Shown here: piece by piece, positions 25,724-34,795 of the stretch | How the letters are laid out: every line of letters begins with the position of its first letter | How positions within the stretch are numbered: the stretch's first letter is position 1 | Assembly: GCF_003026365.1 (NCBI RefSeq) | Contig: NZ_PYOM01000012.1 | Location: 62,001 to 126,000 of the forward strand | DNA length: 64,000 nucleotides | Reading direction: 5' to 3' | Source of the DNA: Photobacterium angustum | GTDB lineage: Bacteria > Pseudomonadota > Gammaproteobacteria > Enterobacterales > Vibrionaceae | Notes under the pieces: generated by a model | What the model saw: only the letters and a program-made list of their open reading frames with translations | What the model was told of the DNA's origin: nothing | Database searches by the model: none | Made by a program: the position numbers and the translations under genes

Positions 25724-26598
25724 TGGAACTATTAAGACATTGGGCACAACTCGGTGTTGATGCTGGTTGGTTAAGTGACAGTTTCTCTTATGCCTTTATG
25801 GTTAATGCAATCGTAGCGGCACTGTTGCTTGGGCCTCTTTTAGGTGGTTTAGGTACTTTAGTGATTGCTAAACGCTTAGCGTTCTTTTCTGAAGCTGTCG
25901 GCCACGCCGCTCTAACGGGTATTGCCTTAGGTGTATTGTTAGGCGAGCCACCAGAAAATCCATTCATTGGTTTATTTAGCTTCTGCATGATTTTTGCTTT
26001 ATTGCTGCATTTCGTTCGAAATCGAACTAATGTTCCTTACGACACATTAGTAGGTGTTTTCCTCGCGTTAGCATTAGCGGTTGGTGCTGCATTGTTGATG
26101 TATGTAGCACGTAAGATCAATATTCACATGTTAGAAAACGTCTTGTTTGGTTCAATCCTAACGGTAACAGATCAAGATTTGATTGTTCTTGCGATCAGTT
26201 GTGCCTTAATTGTACTGCTCTTAATACCGACGTTTAATCGGATTTTATTAACCTGTATTAGTCCTGATATTGCCCGAGTTCGTGGCTACAAAACCAATTT
26301 TTACGATTACCTATTTGTGATGATGATAACGCTGGTCACTATAGCATCTGTGAAAATTGTTGGGGCAGTGTTGGTTGGTGCGTTGCTATTGATCCCTGGC
26401 GCAACGGCGCGGTTATTAACCAAGAATATGGGCAGTTTTGTTTTATTGTCGGCTCTACTAGCCACAATAAGTTGTGTTATTGGTACGGTATTGCCGATGG
26501 AATTAAAACTTCCAGTCCCATCAGGCGCTGCGATTATTATTGTTTCTGCTATCTTTTTCATGTCAGCAACGATGTACCGCATTATTCGTAAAAGTTAA
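25723..26598 (+). CDS. Metal ABC transporter permease (FpvE-like)
   Basis: A 291-residue inner-membrane protein of the ABC-3 (ZnuB/MntC/SitD) permease family with about eight helices. Landmarks are GGLGTLVIAKRLAFFSEAVGHAALTG near residues 41-67, the ATPase-contact segment, and VKIVGAVLVGALLLIPGATARLL in the second half. It forms the channel of the importer encoded by the neighbouring genes. Its start overlaps the ATPase stop, and it is followed after 12 bases by a second binding protein. Confidence 0.93.
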   Translation: MELLRHWAQLGVDAGWLSDSFSYAFMVNAIVAALLLGPLLGGLGTLVIAKRLAFFSEAVGHAALTGIALGVLLGEPPENPFIGLFSFCMIFALLLHFVRNRTNVPYDTLVGVFLALALAVGAALLMYVARKINIHMLENVLFGSILTVTDQDLIVLAISCALIVLLLIPTFNRILLTCISPDIARVRGYKTNFYDYLFVMMITLVTIASVKIVGAVLVGALLLIPGATARLLTKNMGSFVLLSALLATISCVIGTVLPMELKLPVPSGAAIIIVSAIFFMSATMYRIIRKS

Positions 26599-26610
26599 TC
26601 AGGAAACCAC

Positions 26611-27525
26611 ATGTTTTTGTTGAATAAATTTTCTACCTCCATGCGCAAAACGCAAACTGTTTTATTCGGTGCCTGTTTAAGTGCTGCCGTTTTAATGCCA
26701 ACAAGTGTTGCTTACGCCAAAGACATTTTAACAGCAACGCCTGTGACTTATATGTTAGCGACAGAGTTGACCAAAGAGACAGGGATCACGACAGAGTATT
26801 TGCCTCCTAAACGCTACGGTGTAACGCGTTTACCTAACTGGTTTTCAACCAAAGGGGCTTATGTAGCTTCAAATGCTAGTAAAACAGCAAAAGCAGCGAT
26901 TACGTTAGGAGCAATTTGGCCGAATGATCCGCTCTTTGTTCATGCTCGTGAGGGCAATATAAATATTGTTGAAATCGACGCATCTCAAGCCATTTCGCCT
27001 CGCGCACAAGGTGTAGCGGCATTGCGCTTATCCGATGGTACTACGTCGTTATATGCGTGGTTAAACCCGACTAACTTAACACGCATGGCAGCAATTGTAA
27101 GCGATGATCTCCAGCGTGTATGGCCTGAAAAAGCCCAGCAAATAGAAAAGAATCAACAAGCTTTAATGATAGATGTTCGTAAACTGATTAATCGTCAACA
27201 AGACACTCTTATGCAAGCAGATGTTAATGCTGTTGTCTTACTCTCTGCAGAGCTAGAGGATTTTGCATCTGGTAATCAGCTATTTGTTGTTGAGCGTATG
27301 ACGAAGCCAGAATTGGAATGGACAGATGCTGATAAAGCGCAATTAAGCCGATTATTAAAAGACGATCCTTCATTAACTATTCTTACAACTAAAGCGTTAA
27401 GTCAGAATATGAAAGCATTCGTTTCTGCAGATACTAAAGTTATCGTGATTGATAGCCTTGATCGTTGGGGACGTGATGGAATTGATACCAAACAGCCGCT
27501 AAAGCGTTGGGAAGTAAAAATTTAA
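26611..27525 (+). CDS. Second metal ABC substrate-binding protein (FpvF-like)
   Basis: A 304-residue exported protein at the end of the transporter operon. The signal peptide runs to about residue 36 (SVAYA, then KDILTATP). It has the general layout of the cluster A-I binding fold but lacks the His triad of the first binding protein; instead it shows IWPNDPLFVHAREGN and YAWLNPTNLTRMA. Two binding proteins for one transporter is the unusual arrangement known for fpvC and fpvF in Pseudomonas, where the pair bind each other. A later ATG (residue 11) is a possible start. It is the last gene before a terminator. Confidence 0.78.
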   Translation: MFLLNKFSTSMRKTQTVLFGACLSAAVLMPTSVAYAKDILTATPVTYMLATELTKETGITTEYLPPKRYGVTRLPNWFSTKGAYVASNASKTAKAAITLGAIWPNDPLFVHAREGNINIVEIDASQAISPRAQGVAALRLSDGTTSLYAWLNPTNLTRMAAIVSDDLQRVWPEKAQQIEKNQQALMIDVRKLINRQQDTLMQADVNAVVLLSAELEDFASGNQLFVVERMTKPELEWTDADKAQLSRLLKDDPSLTILTTKALSQNMKAFVSADTKVIVIDSLDRWGRDGIDTKQPLKRWEVKI

Positions 27526-27673
27526 ACTAGGATATTATCGCTATGTATTCATTGATTTGTAAATAAAGTGTAGCGAAAAACTGCAACACTTAAATAGTCT
27601 AAGCGTCCACTGCTTATGACGTAGTTGCTACCTATTAATTCTGTTTATACGAGAATTTAAGTAGCACTGCTTT

Positions 27674-27698
27674 GCCCGGCTTAGTGCTGGGCTTTTTT
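27674..27698 (+). terminator. Terminator of the iron operon
   Basis: GCCCGGC pairs with GCTGGGC (one G-U pair) around TTAGT, followed by six T. It lies about 150 bases after the last gene. Confidence 0.82.
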
Positions 27699-27704
27699 CA
27701 TTGG

Positions 27705-28259
27705 CTAGAATGTGAAAAGCAAAGACAATACACCTAACCCAATAAGTAATGTGCCAGAAATTATGTCGTTATATTTTCCAATTACTTTACCAATCACATG
27801 ATCGCCTAAATTATTACCCGCATAGGTTAATCCAACACCTGTAATGAAAGTTAATGTTACAACTAACATGATATTTAACTGAGTAATACTACCCAGAATA
27901 CCTACTCCAATATTATTAATTGAAAGTAAGAAACCTAAAATAATCGCACCTTTGATACTTAAATCACGGTGTTTTTCTTGTGCTATTTGTTGTTTTTTAA
28001 ATAAATCTGAACCAATAAACCAAGCCCCCATTAGAATAAAAATGACAGAACCTAATTCATTTGAGAATTTGTGGGGAACAAGGTGAGTGATCAGTTGACC
28101 AAACAGCATGGATAAATAGGTGACGAAAGTGGTAATAAATGAAATGATGATATTCGATGAAAGAGGAATATCTTCATTTTTAACGCCGTATGTTAAACCC
28201 ATGACAAAGTTATCGAGGTTAGAGGACAGGGTAAATAATAATGCGAGAAGGAAAGACAT
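27705..28259 (-). CDS. MntP/YtaF-like manganese efflux family membrane protein
   Basis: A 184-residue protein with six predicted membrane segments in two related halves. The first half opens with LLALLFTLSSNLDNFVMGLTYG, and the second has LGFLLSINNIGVGILGS. Acidic and Asn residues at these helix starts correspond to the transport site of the MntP/YtaF (DUF204) family. MntP proteins export Mn(II), but YtaF-type members are uncharacterised and this sequence is closer to that kind (NLDN, NNIG). It converges on the iron operon and shares its terminator region. No yybP-type riboswitch was seen upstream. Confidence 0.75.
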   Translation of the reverse strand: MSFLLALLFTLSSNLDNFVMGLTYGVKNEDIPLSSNIIISFITTFVTYLSMLFGQLITHLVPHKFSNELGSVIFILMGAWFIGSDLFKKQQIAQEKHRDLSIKGAIILGFLLSINNIGVGILGSITQLNIMLVVTLTFITGVGLTYAGNNLGDHVIGKVIGKYNDIISGTLLIGLGVLSLLFTF

Positions 28260-28350
28260 GAACTCTCATTCCATAAAGCATTCTTTATATTCTTTTACTG
28301 TGAGAACTACGATCAATATGTGTGAGTAGTTATTTTTCAGATATGGCGTT

Positions 28351-28381
28351 TTGCACGCTGAAATCTACTTTCAGCGTACAA
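28351..28381 (-). terminator. Stem-loop downstream of the Nudix gene
   Basis: A 13-bp stem with one mismatch, TTGCACGCTGAAA / TTTCAGCGTACAA, and loop TCTAC. It lies just after the Nudix stop on the minus strand. Its T-tract is short, so termination is probable but not certain. Confidence 0.55.
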
Positions 28382-28383
28382 AT

Positions 28384-28899
28384 TTAAAGGAGTCCAGCTA
28401 AACGAGCTTTAAGAAAAGCAGACAGGGTTTTGTTATCTTTAATTTCATTTTTTGCGATTTTTTGTTCGAGCTCAGTTACCGAAAGGGTAACAACTTCGAT
28501 AATCTCATCATCATCAAGCTGACCAATTGTTGGAGATAGATCCGTTGCAACGAAAAGGTGTTGGATCTCATCACAAAAGCTTGGTACTGGTAGTAATTCG
28601 CCTAATGATTGCCAACTTTCTGCTTTTAAATTGGTTTCTTCAGCAAGTTCTCTTTTCGCACAAAGAAAAATATCTTCATCAGATTCTAATGTTCCAGCTG
28701 GGAATTCTAATATCCATTGTTTAATTGCAGGACGATATTGGTTCACTAAGACAAGATGCCCTTGGTTATTAATAGGAATAATGACCACAGCCCCTGGATG
28801 CTTAATTGAAGTGAATGTTACTTGTTTATTATTCGGCAGAACGTGCTCTTGTTCTTCAACTGAAAAACATTTCCATTGGTACATTATTTTTGAAGACAT
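28384..28899 (-). CDS. Nudix hydrolase, ADP-ribose pyrophosphatase-like
   Basis: A 171-residue cytosolic protein. The Nudix box runs from G69 to L91: G-x5-E75-x7-R83-E84-L-A-E87-E88, with N90 where Gly is common. The preceding QYRPAIKQWILEFPAGTLE is typical of ADP-sugar pyrophosphatases such as NudF-type enzymes. The product therefore probably hydrolyses ADP-ribose or a related nucleoside diphosphate-sugar with Mg. It starts 12 bases after the GGDEF-protein gene that precedes it on the same strand, so the two may be co-transcribed. Confidence 0.87.
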   Translation of the reverse strand: MSSKIMYQWKCFSVEEQEHVLPNNKQVTFTSIKHPGAVVIIPINNQGHLVLVNQYRPAIKQWILEFPAGTLESDEDIFLCAKRELAEETNLKAESWQSLGELLPVPSFCDEIQHLFVATDLSPTIGQLDDDEIIEVVTLSVTELEQKIAKNEIKDNKTLSAFLKARLAGLL

Positions 28900-28911
28900 G
28901 CTTTAGCACCT

Positions 28912-29964
28912 TTATTCATTGGTTGCTATTTGATTATATCCCCAACGTTTCGCACGCATCAATGCACTCTCAGCTTTAATGTAGTCATATCTAAAATCTT
29001 GATATTCAACGGTGGTTATACCGACACTGATCGTCATATTTATTTTATGTCCAGATTCTAACTCTAAAGTCCATTTAGCGACTTCATTACGTAAAGCAAT
29101 GGCTATAAATTCCGCTTTTTGGAGATCAGCATTAGGTATAAGAATACAAAATTCTTGGCAACTTAATCGTGCAATTTGAACATCAGCATCGCAAGTCTCT
29201 TTCATGCATTTTGCTAACATCATAATGGCTTTATCTCCCACATCGAGTCCGTATCGATCGTTAATGTCGCGAAGGTTATCGATATCAATCAGTAGCATTG
29301 AAATATCACGACGATAGCGTTTGCAACGAGATGACTCATTAAGATAAAGAGGGATAAACCCTTCACGGCTTAGAAGTCCAGTTAAATAGTCATGGGTTGT
29401 GGTACGTTTAACTTGCATAATGGCATCATAGCGATGACGAGAAAGCAAAAATGCCATCACAAAAATAATCGAATAAGTACTGATGTTTTGTAATGCCGAT
29501 GATATTTGTAAATGTTTGCTGGCAATTTCAGAAATACTCAGAACGATATAGATAAAACCAAATAGACTGCTATACCATGCTGCTGTTTTGATCCTTAAAG
29601 CGAAAAAACACAACAGAGGAATGGTTAATCCAATAGTGTTACTGATGTGGCGTGCGCCTTCAAAATAAAACCCACTAGTACAGACTAAGGTTGTTGCAAT
29701 CAAGAATATCCAGAATAAGGTTTTCGCTGAAAAAATAGAGCGGTTGAGGATAGCAAGGCTATAACAAAGGAACATGCCAATGATACCGACAAGGGTAAAA
29801 TAAAACTCAGCATTAGAAACAAAATAAGTAAAAGCAATGACACCACAAATAGCGCCAGAAAAGGGGAAAAGTAATGCGAGCTGTTTTTTAAGTGTTTTTT
29901 CGCTAAGTTCGATATAAGCAAAATTGGTGGGATGAAGCTGATTGCTTTTGATTAATGTCGTCAT
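28912..29964 (-). CDS. Membrane GGDEF protein with degenerate active site
   Basis: A 350-residue protein with about six N-terminal membrane helices (to roughly residue 180) and a C-terminal GGDEF domain. The domain keeps LIDIDNLRDINDRYGLDVGD and the end TISVGITT, but the signature loop reads SCQEF (268-272) instead of GG(D/E)EF. The catalytic acidic residue and both glycines are lost, so diguanylate cyclase activity is unlikely; a c-di-GMP or GTP-sensing role or decay is possible. ATG 29964 is preferred over a GTG seven codons upstream. It lies upstream of the Nudix gene on the same strand. Confidence 0.83.
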   Translation of the reverse strand: MTTLIKSNQLHPTNFAYIELSEKTLKKQLALLFPFSGAICGVIAFTYFVSNAEFYFTLVGIIGMFLCYSLAILNRSIFSAKTLFWIFLIATTLVCTSGFYFEGARHISNTIGLTIPLLCFFALRIKTAAWYSSLFGFIYIVLSISEIASKHLQISSALQNISTYSIIFVMAFLLSRHRYDAIMQVKRTTTHDYLTGLLSREGFIPLYLNESSRCKRYRRDISMLLIDIDNLRDINDRYGLDVGDKAIMMLAKCMKETCDADVQIARLSCQEFCILIPNADLQKAEFIAIALRNEVAKWTLELESGHKINMTISVGITTVEYQDFRYDYIKAESALMRAKRWGYNQIATNE

Positions 29965-30200
29965 AAGTTGGAAACGCCTTCGCACAGAATTAAAGAATAC
30001 AGCATGTTGTGCACTGTGCGAGAATAGCAGTGTTTCACTCTATGTCTAATTTTTTTTGAAAATTAATGTAACGAGCTTTATCAATAACCAATAAGCATGG
30101 ATAACAAGGGTGTATTTTGTCTAACTTGTTAATAACGTTACTATCTAGTGATATTAAGGGAAGAATGTGTCCTCCCTCTTATTTACTATTACTCACTGAT

Positions 30201-31124
30201 TTATTGTTGTAAAAAGTTATTAATTACTTCAGAAGTGAGTTCTGGTTGCTCATTAGTCACACCGTGTGCGGTATTTGGGATAACCACTATAGGTGCTTGA
30301 GTATATTTGCTCAGTTTGATGCCATTAGATAATGGAAATATCTTATCTTTTTCACCCCAAATGAGCATGAGTTTCGGCAAATGAGTAGGATCGAATTGCT
30401 GGATGCGATCACGATCTAATGGCAGCGTTTGGATCAAACTTGTACGTTCTGGCTTCCATTGTGAAAAATAGCCCTGATAGATTTGCTCTGCAACAAAATC
30501 CGGCATTGGTTTTTTCTTCACAAAAACATTGTCGTATAAACGGCGAATACCGTCAGCGCCACTCGGTACAAATAACGCTTCTGGTGTATTCACATTGGCG
30601 CGTTTAACTAAATCAGCTAAGTCGTTATCGCTAAAAAGCGGACCTGGGCTAGCAATTATAATTGCTTTATTTATCCGTTCAGGTGTAGTCATCATATCGT
30701 AAGTAACAAAACCACCGTATGAGATACCAGCAACATTGATTTTTTGTAGTTTTAAGTGATCAACAAGTTGCCATATTGCTTGAGTTTGAGTCGCTAAACG
30801 AGCTTCTGCTTTGCTTTGTGATTCACCAAACCACAGTAAATCAGGTGCGATAACACGATAATGTTTGCTTAATTCAAGCATTTCAGCTTTCCATGTTGCC
30901 GCTGCTGTACCGCCAAAACCGTGTAATAATAATAAAGGTTCACCTTGTCCACCTTCCCAGTAACTCAGCGTTCCGCCTTCTTTTAATGCAAGGGAATGTT
31001 TAGTAAAACCATCATCATGCAGCACGGTTTTATCATGATCGGTTTTCCATTGAACCACTTCACAGCCATTAAGAAGAGGAAGTAGGCTGCATACCATCAT
31101 AGTTATAGGTAATAAACGTTTCAT
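30201..31124 (-). CDS. Lipoprotein alpha/beta hydrolase
   Basis: A 307-residue lipoprotein. The lipobox LLNG with C21 follows a hydrophobic leader. The alpha/beta-hydrolase core has the oxyanion motif LLHGFGGTAAATW, the nucleophile elbow GISYGG, an acid in WGEKDKIFP and the catalytic His in NTAHGVT. It therefore is an esterase or related hydrolase held at the envelope; the substrate is unknown. ATG 31124 is chosen because it places the lipobox correctly; an upstream in-frame ATG adds ten residues. The gene is alone, divergent from galE. Confidence 0.85.
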   Translation of the reverse strand: MKRLLPITMMVCSLLPLLNGCEVVQWKTDHDKTVLHDDGFTKHSLALKEGGTLSYWEGGQGEPLLLLHGFGGTAAATWKAEMLELSKHYRVIAPDLLWFGESQSKAEARLATQTQAIWQLVDHLKLQKINVAGISYGGFVTYDMMTTPERINKAIIIASPGPLFSDNDLADLVKRANVNTPEALFVPSGADGIRRLYDNVFVKKKPMPDFVAEQIYQGYFSQWKPERTSLIQTLPLDRDRIQQFDPTHLPKLMLIWGEKDKIFPLSNGIKLSKYTQAPIVVIPNTAHGVTNEQPELTSEVINNFLQQ

Positions 31125-31395
31125 AATGACTCGATAGTTAAAAAAGCACCGCATAATAATACAGTGTTTTATAATATAGCTGCAAGTAATTAAAATCGAA
31201 GTTATTGTTTGTAATTGTAAACATAAATAATAACGATTAAGTGCGTTCGATGGTAATATTAAGCATAACTGACTTGAAACTATGATGATGAATCACGATA
31301 ATCATCCTCAACTGATTGACTATCCATTTAATATAAAAGCTTAATATCTATTTGTATGAATGTGATAGCCTCTATTTTAAGGATTAGGAGACACT

Positions 31396-32415
31396 ATGCG
31401 TGTTTTAGTTACTGGTGGCATGGGCTATATCGGCAGCCATACTTGTGTACAAATGATTGAAGCTGGTATGACACCAATTATTGTCGATAATTTGTATAAC
31501 AGTAAAGAAACAGTATTGGGTCGTATTGAAAACCTTACTGGCGTTAAACCTGCTTTTTATCACGGTGATATTCGCGATCGTGCTTTTTTAGATAAAGTTT
31601 TCGCTGAAAATGAAATCGATGCTGTTATCCATTTTGCTGGTTTAAAAGCAGTGGGTGAGTCAGTAGAAAAGCCTCTTGAATACTACGATAATAATGTTCA
31701 TGGCACATTAGTGCTTGTTGAAGCTATGCGTGCTGCTGCTGTGAATGCATTGATCTTTAGTTCATCAGCAACGGTTTATGGTGATCCTGCCTCTGTGCCA
31801 ATCACAGAAGATTTTCCAACCAGTGCTACTAACCCATATGGTCGTAGCAAGTTAATGGTTGAAGAATGCTTAGCTGATATTCAACACGCTCATCCAGAAA
31901 TGAGTATTACGTTATTGCGCTACTTTAATCCTGTTGGTTCGCATAAATCAGGCACAATGGGTGAAGATCCACAAGGTATCCCGAATAACTTGATGCCATT
32001 TATTTCTCAAGTTGCAGTTGGTCGACGTGAATTCCTATCTGTGTTTGGTAATGACTATCCAACGATTGATGGCACTGGTGTTCGTGATTACATTCATGTC
32101 GTTGATCTTGCTGATGGTCACTTAGCAGCACTGAACCATAAAGGCACTGAAGCCGGGTTACATATCTATAACCTAGGGACAGGTAACGGTAACAGCGTAC
32201 TGCAAATGGTTGATGCATTCTCAAAAGCATCAGGTGTTGAAGTAGCGTACCGTATTGCACCGCGTCGTCCAGGTGATATTGCTGAATGCTGGGCAGATCC
32301 TGCAAAAGCAAAAGCAGAGTTGCATTGGGAAGCGAAATTAACCTTAGATGATATGACGCAAGATACTTGGCGCTGGCAGTCGACTAACCCAAATGGTTAT
32401 CCAGACGCGGAATAA
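31396..32415 (+). CDS. galE: UDP-glucose 4-epimerase
   Basis: A 339-residue SDR epimerase. The NAD-binding GGMGYIGSHTC starts at residue 7, the Ser of SSSATVYG and the YGRSK catalytic Tyr/Lys pair (NPYGRSKL) are present, and GTGVRDYIHVVDLADGH marks the substrate region. The length equals that of E. coli GalE. It interconverts UDP-glucose and UDP-galactose in the cytosol for galactose use and surface polysaccharides. No other gal gene is adjacent, so it is a stand-alone housekeeping copy. AGGAG lies just before the ATG. A strong terminator follows. Confidence 0.96.
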   Translation: MRVLVTGGMGYIGSHTCVQMIEAGMTPIIVDNLYNSKETVLGRIENLTGVKPAFYHGDIRDRAFLDKVFAENEIDAVIHFAGLKAVGESVEKPLEYYDNNVHGTLVLVEAMRAAAVNALIFSSSATVYGDPASVPITEDFPTSATNPYGRSKLMVEECLADIQHAHPEMSITLLRYFNPVGSHKSGTMGEDPQGIPNNLMPFISQVAVGRREFLSVFGNDYPTIDGTGVRDYIHVVDLADGHLAALNHKGTEAGLHIYNLGTGNGNSVLQMVDAFSKASGVEVAYRIAPRRPGDIAECWADPAKAKAELHWEAKLTLDDMTQDTWRWQSTNPNGYPDAE

Positions 32416-32444
32416 TTAGCGTTAAGAGTGAATTACAAATAATC

Positions 32445-32483
32445 AAAAGGCGCTCACTTTATACTGAAGTGAGCGCCTTTTTG
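32445..32483. terminator. Bidirectional terminator between galE and DUF2238 gene
   Basis: A perfect 15-bp stem, AAAAGGCGCTCACTT / AAGTGAGCGCCTTTT, with loop TATACTG. The A/T ends allow function on both strands. Confidence 0.92.
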
Positions 32484-32507
32484 ATATGAGTAGTTAACCG
32501 CAGAGTT

Positions 32508-33107
32508 TTAATTTTCGGTTTGCTTATAGGTTTTAAAAATAAAGAATAAGATCAAACTAAACACGGCACCCAAGGTATCAGCTAACATGTCTTTCTGAGC
32601 GTCCCAAATATCTCCTTGAGAGCCTAAGAATTCAATGCCTGCTTCACCGCCAGCACTTGCAGCGTACCACCATTCAACTATCTCATAGCCAGCAGCAACC
32701 GCCATGACAGCAAATAAACCAAATAAACCAGCAATAAGCGGCTTACAATGGTTTTTTCTCACTAAATATTCAGCAACAGGGAAAGCATAAAAGCCAATCG
32801 AAAAGTGGGCAAGGCGATCAAAGTTATTACGTTGGGAACCAATTAAATCATTAAACCAATCAAATGGGACATTCGCAAAGGTATAGTGAGCGCCGATATT
32901 GTGTAGTACTAACCATACAGCCATTAAAGCGTAAGCAAGGTTACTAAAGCGATAGTAACGGAAAGTGAAAATGAGTGCTCCAAAAATAATGATCAGTGGA
33001 ATGGCTTCTGCTATCCATACTTCTCTAAAAGCAGGGTTTATTCCTAAAATGATGAAAAAGAGGGTATAGGAAACGGCTAACCATAATGGGAATTTATTTT
33101 CTGACAT
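32508..33107 (-). CDS. DUF2238 (YjdF-like) inner-membrane protein
   Basis: A 199-residue polytopic membrane protein with about six helices. Family markers are WLVLHNIGAHYTFANVPFDWF, RNNFDRLAHFSIGFY and GYEIVEWWYAASAGGEAG, ending with QGDIWDAQKDMLADTLGA. This is the DUF2238/YjdF pattern. Conserved His, Asp and Glu residues lie near the membrane, but the function is not established. ATG 33107 is preferred over the adjacent ATG because AAGGA lies six bases upstream. It stands alone, converging on galE. Confidence 0.86.
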   Translation of the reverse strand: MSENKFPLWLAVSYTLFFIILGINPAFREVWIAEAIPLIIIFGALIFTFRYYRFSNLAYALMAVWLVLHNIGAHYTFANVPFDWFNDLIGSQRNNFDRLAHFSIGFYAFPVAEYLVRKNHCKPLIAGLFGLFAVMAVAAGYEIVEWWYAASAGGEAGIEFLGSQGDIWDAQKDMLADTLGAVFSLILFFIFKTYKQTEN

Positions 33108-33330
33108 CATACATCCTTATTGAATAAATCTTCGCTAGATTAGACTAAATGCTCATTTCTTTCCAATTCGTTTTTATCTACCACCTTATAAGAAAATGAA
33201 AAAGGTAAATATGCTTTCTTAATCAGAACTTGTGTTATAATCCACGGCTAATGTTTTTCACGTTATTGTGATATTCATCATAGTTAACTGTAAACTCTAT
33301 CCAAAGAGTTGTTTTTACCGGAGCGTCATT

Positions 33331-34671
33331 TTGCATTTTAAAGATCTTGGATTAGACCCACGCCTACTGAAAAAAATCAATCATTTGGCGTTTGATCGAG
33401 CAACCGAAATTCAGCAAACAGCAATTCCTGTTGCTATCGCAGGCAAAGATATCTTAGCCTCATCGAAAACGGGTTCCGGTAAAACATTGGCGTTTTTGCT
33501 TCCTGCAATGCAACGTATGTATCGTAGTAAGCCGTTTACACGCCGTGATCCTCGTGTATTGATCCTGACGCCAACACGTGAATTGGCTAAACAGGTTTTT
33601 GCTCAATTACGGACGTTAAATGCAGGTACACCTTATGACGGTACCTTGATTGTTGGTGGTGAAAACTTTAATGATCAAGTTAAAGCACTACGTAATGACC
33701 CTATGTTTGTTGTTGCAACACCGGGTCGCTTAGCTGATCACCTAGAGCACCGTAGTACGCACCTTGATGGTTTAGAAATGCTAATCCTTGATGAAGCTGA
33801 CCGTATGCTTGATTTAGGTTTTGAGGCACAACTTCGTCGTATTAACGAAGCGGCTAACCACCGTCGTCGTCAAACGTTAATGTTCTCTGCAACGCTAGAC
33901 CATTCAGATGTAGTTGAAATTGCATCCGAAATGCTTGATAACCCTAAGCGTATTTCGATTGGTCACTCAGCGGAAGAACATAAAGATATTACTCAACGTT
34001 TTATTCTTTGTGATCATTTAGATCATAAACAAGCGTTACTGGATAAAATCTTAGAAACCCAAGATTACAAACAAGTTATCATCTTTACTGCAACCCGTGC
34101 TGATACTGATCGTTTAACCGCTGAACTAAACGAGCGTAAGCTAAAAGCCGTTGCACTAAGTGGCAGCTTAAACCAGAACCAGCGTAATAGCATCATGAGC
34201 CAGTTTGAGCGCACATGTCATAAGATCCTTGTTACAACGGATATTGCTTCTCGTGGTTTAGATATTGATAACGTATCACTGGTTATTAACTTCGATATGC
34301 CTAAACACGCGGAAGAATATGTCCACCGTGTAGGTCGTACAGGTCGTGCGGGTAACAAAGGTGATGCTATATCTCTGGTTGGCCCTAAGGACTGGAAGAG
34401 CTTTAAAAACGTTGAAGCATTCTTAAAGCAGAAGATTGAATTTACCACTATCGAAGGGTTAGAAGGTAAGTTTAAAGGTTTGAAACCTGCGCCTAAGAAG
34501 AAGTTTATCAAGAAGAAGCCAACAGGCGATAAAGTGGTTGCTAAGAAGCAACAAGCTCCACGTGCCAAGAAGAAAGTGGATAAACGTTTTTACGAAAACC
34601 AAGCGGTGGGTAACGACGTATTTATGCCGAAGAAAAAGCGCAATACAGACGTGAGTAAAGACGGCGAATAA
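33331..34671 (+). CDS. DEAD-box ATP-dependent RNA helicase
   Basis: A 446-residue RNA helicase with all core motifs in order: Q motif (TEIQQTAIP), I (SKTGSGKT), Ia (PTRELA), Ib (TPGRL), II (DEAD), III (SAT), V (TTDIASRGLD) and VI (HRVGRTGRAG). The C-terminal 60 residues are Lys-rich (KPAPKKKFIKKK.., KKKVDKRFYE), likely an RNA-binding tail. The start is TTG at 33331 with CGGAG eight bases upstream; earlier in-frame residues look non-coding. It resembles the SrmB/RhlE group of ribosome-assembly or cold-adaptation helicases, and I cannot choose between them. Confidence 0.9.
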   Translation: MHFKDLGLDPRLLKKINHLAFDRATEIQQTAIPVAIAGKDILASSKTGSGKTLAFLLPAMQRMYRSKPFTRRDPRVLILTPTRELAKQVFAQLRTLNAGTPYDGTLIVGGENFNDQVKALRNDPMFVVATPGRLADHLEHRSTHLDGLEMLILDEADRMLDLGFEAQLRRINEAANHRRRQTLMFSATLDHSDVVEIASEMLDNPKRISIGHSAEEHKDITQRFILCDHLDHKQALLDKILETQDYKQVIIFTATRADTDRLTAELNERKLKAVALSGSLNQNQRNSIMSQFERTCHKILVTTDIASRGLDIDNVSLVINFDMPKHAEEYVHRVGRTGRAGNKGDAISLVGPKDWKSFKNVEAFLKQKIEFTTIEGLEGKFKGLKPAPKKKFIKKKPTGDKVVAKKQQAPRAKKKVDKRFYENQAVGNDVFMPKKKRNTDVSKDGE

Positions 34672-34691
34672 GCTCTCTGTCTAATCACTGC

Positions 34692-34722
34692 AAAAAAGCC
34701 AGAGTATGACTCTGGTTTTTTT
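34692..34722 (+). terminator. Terminator of the helicase gene
   Basis: CCAGAGT pairs with ACTCTGG around ATG, extended by A/T pairs and ending in seven T. Confidence 0.88.
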
Positions 34723-34746
34723 ATGTCTGTTTAAAATAGAATCGAT

Positions 34747-34777
34747 AAAAAAACCAGCACTAAGGCTGGTTTTTTAT
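34747..34777 (-). terminator. Terminator of the SPOR lipoprotein gene
   Basis: AAAAAACCAGC pairs with GCTGGTTTTTT around a 6-base loop. T-rich sequence follows on both strands, so it can also act as a second stop for the helicase gene. Confidence 0.82.
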
Positions 34778-34795
34778 TGCGTAATCAAAGAGTGA

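Noticed and set aside
31284..31306. GATGAT...GATAATCAT partial palindrome between the lipoprotein hydrolase and galE
   Set aside because: Shares a core with Fur sites but the rest fits poorly, and neither gene is a typical Fur target.
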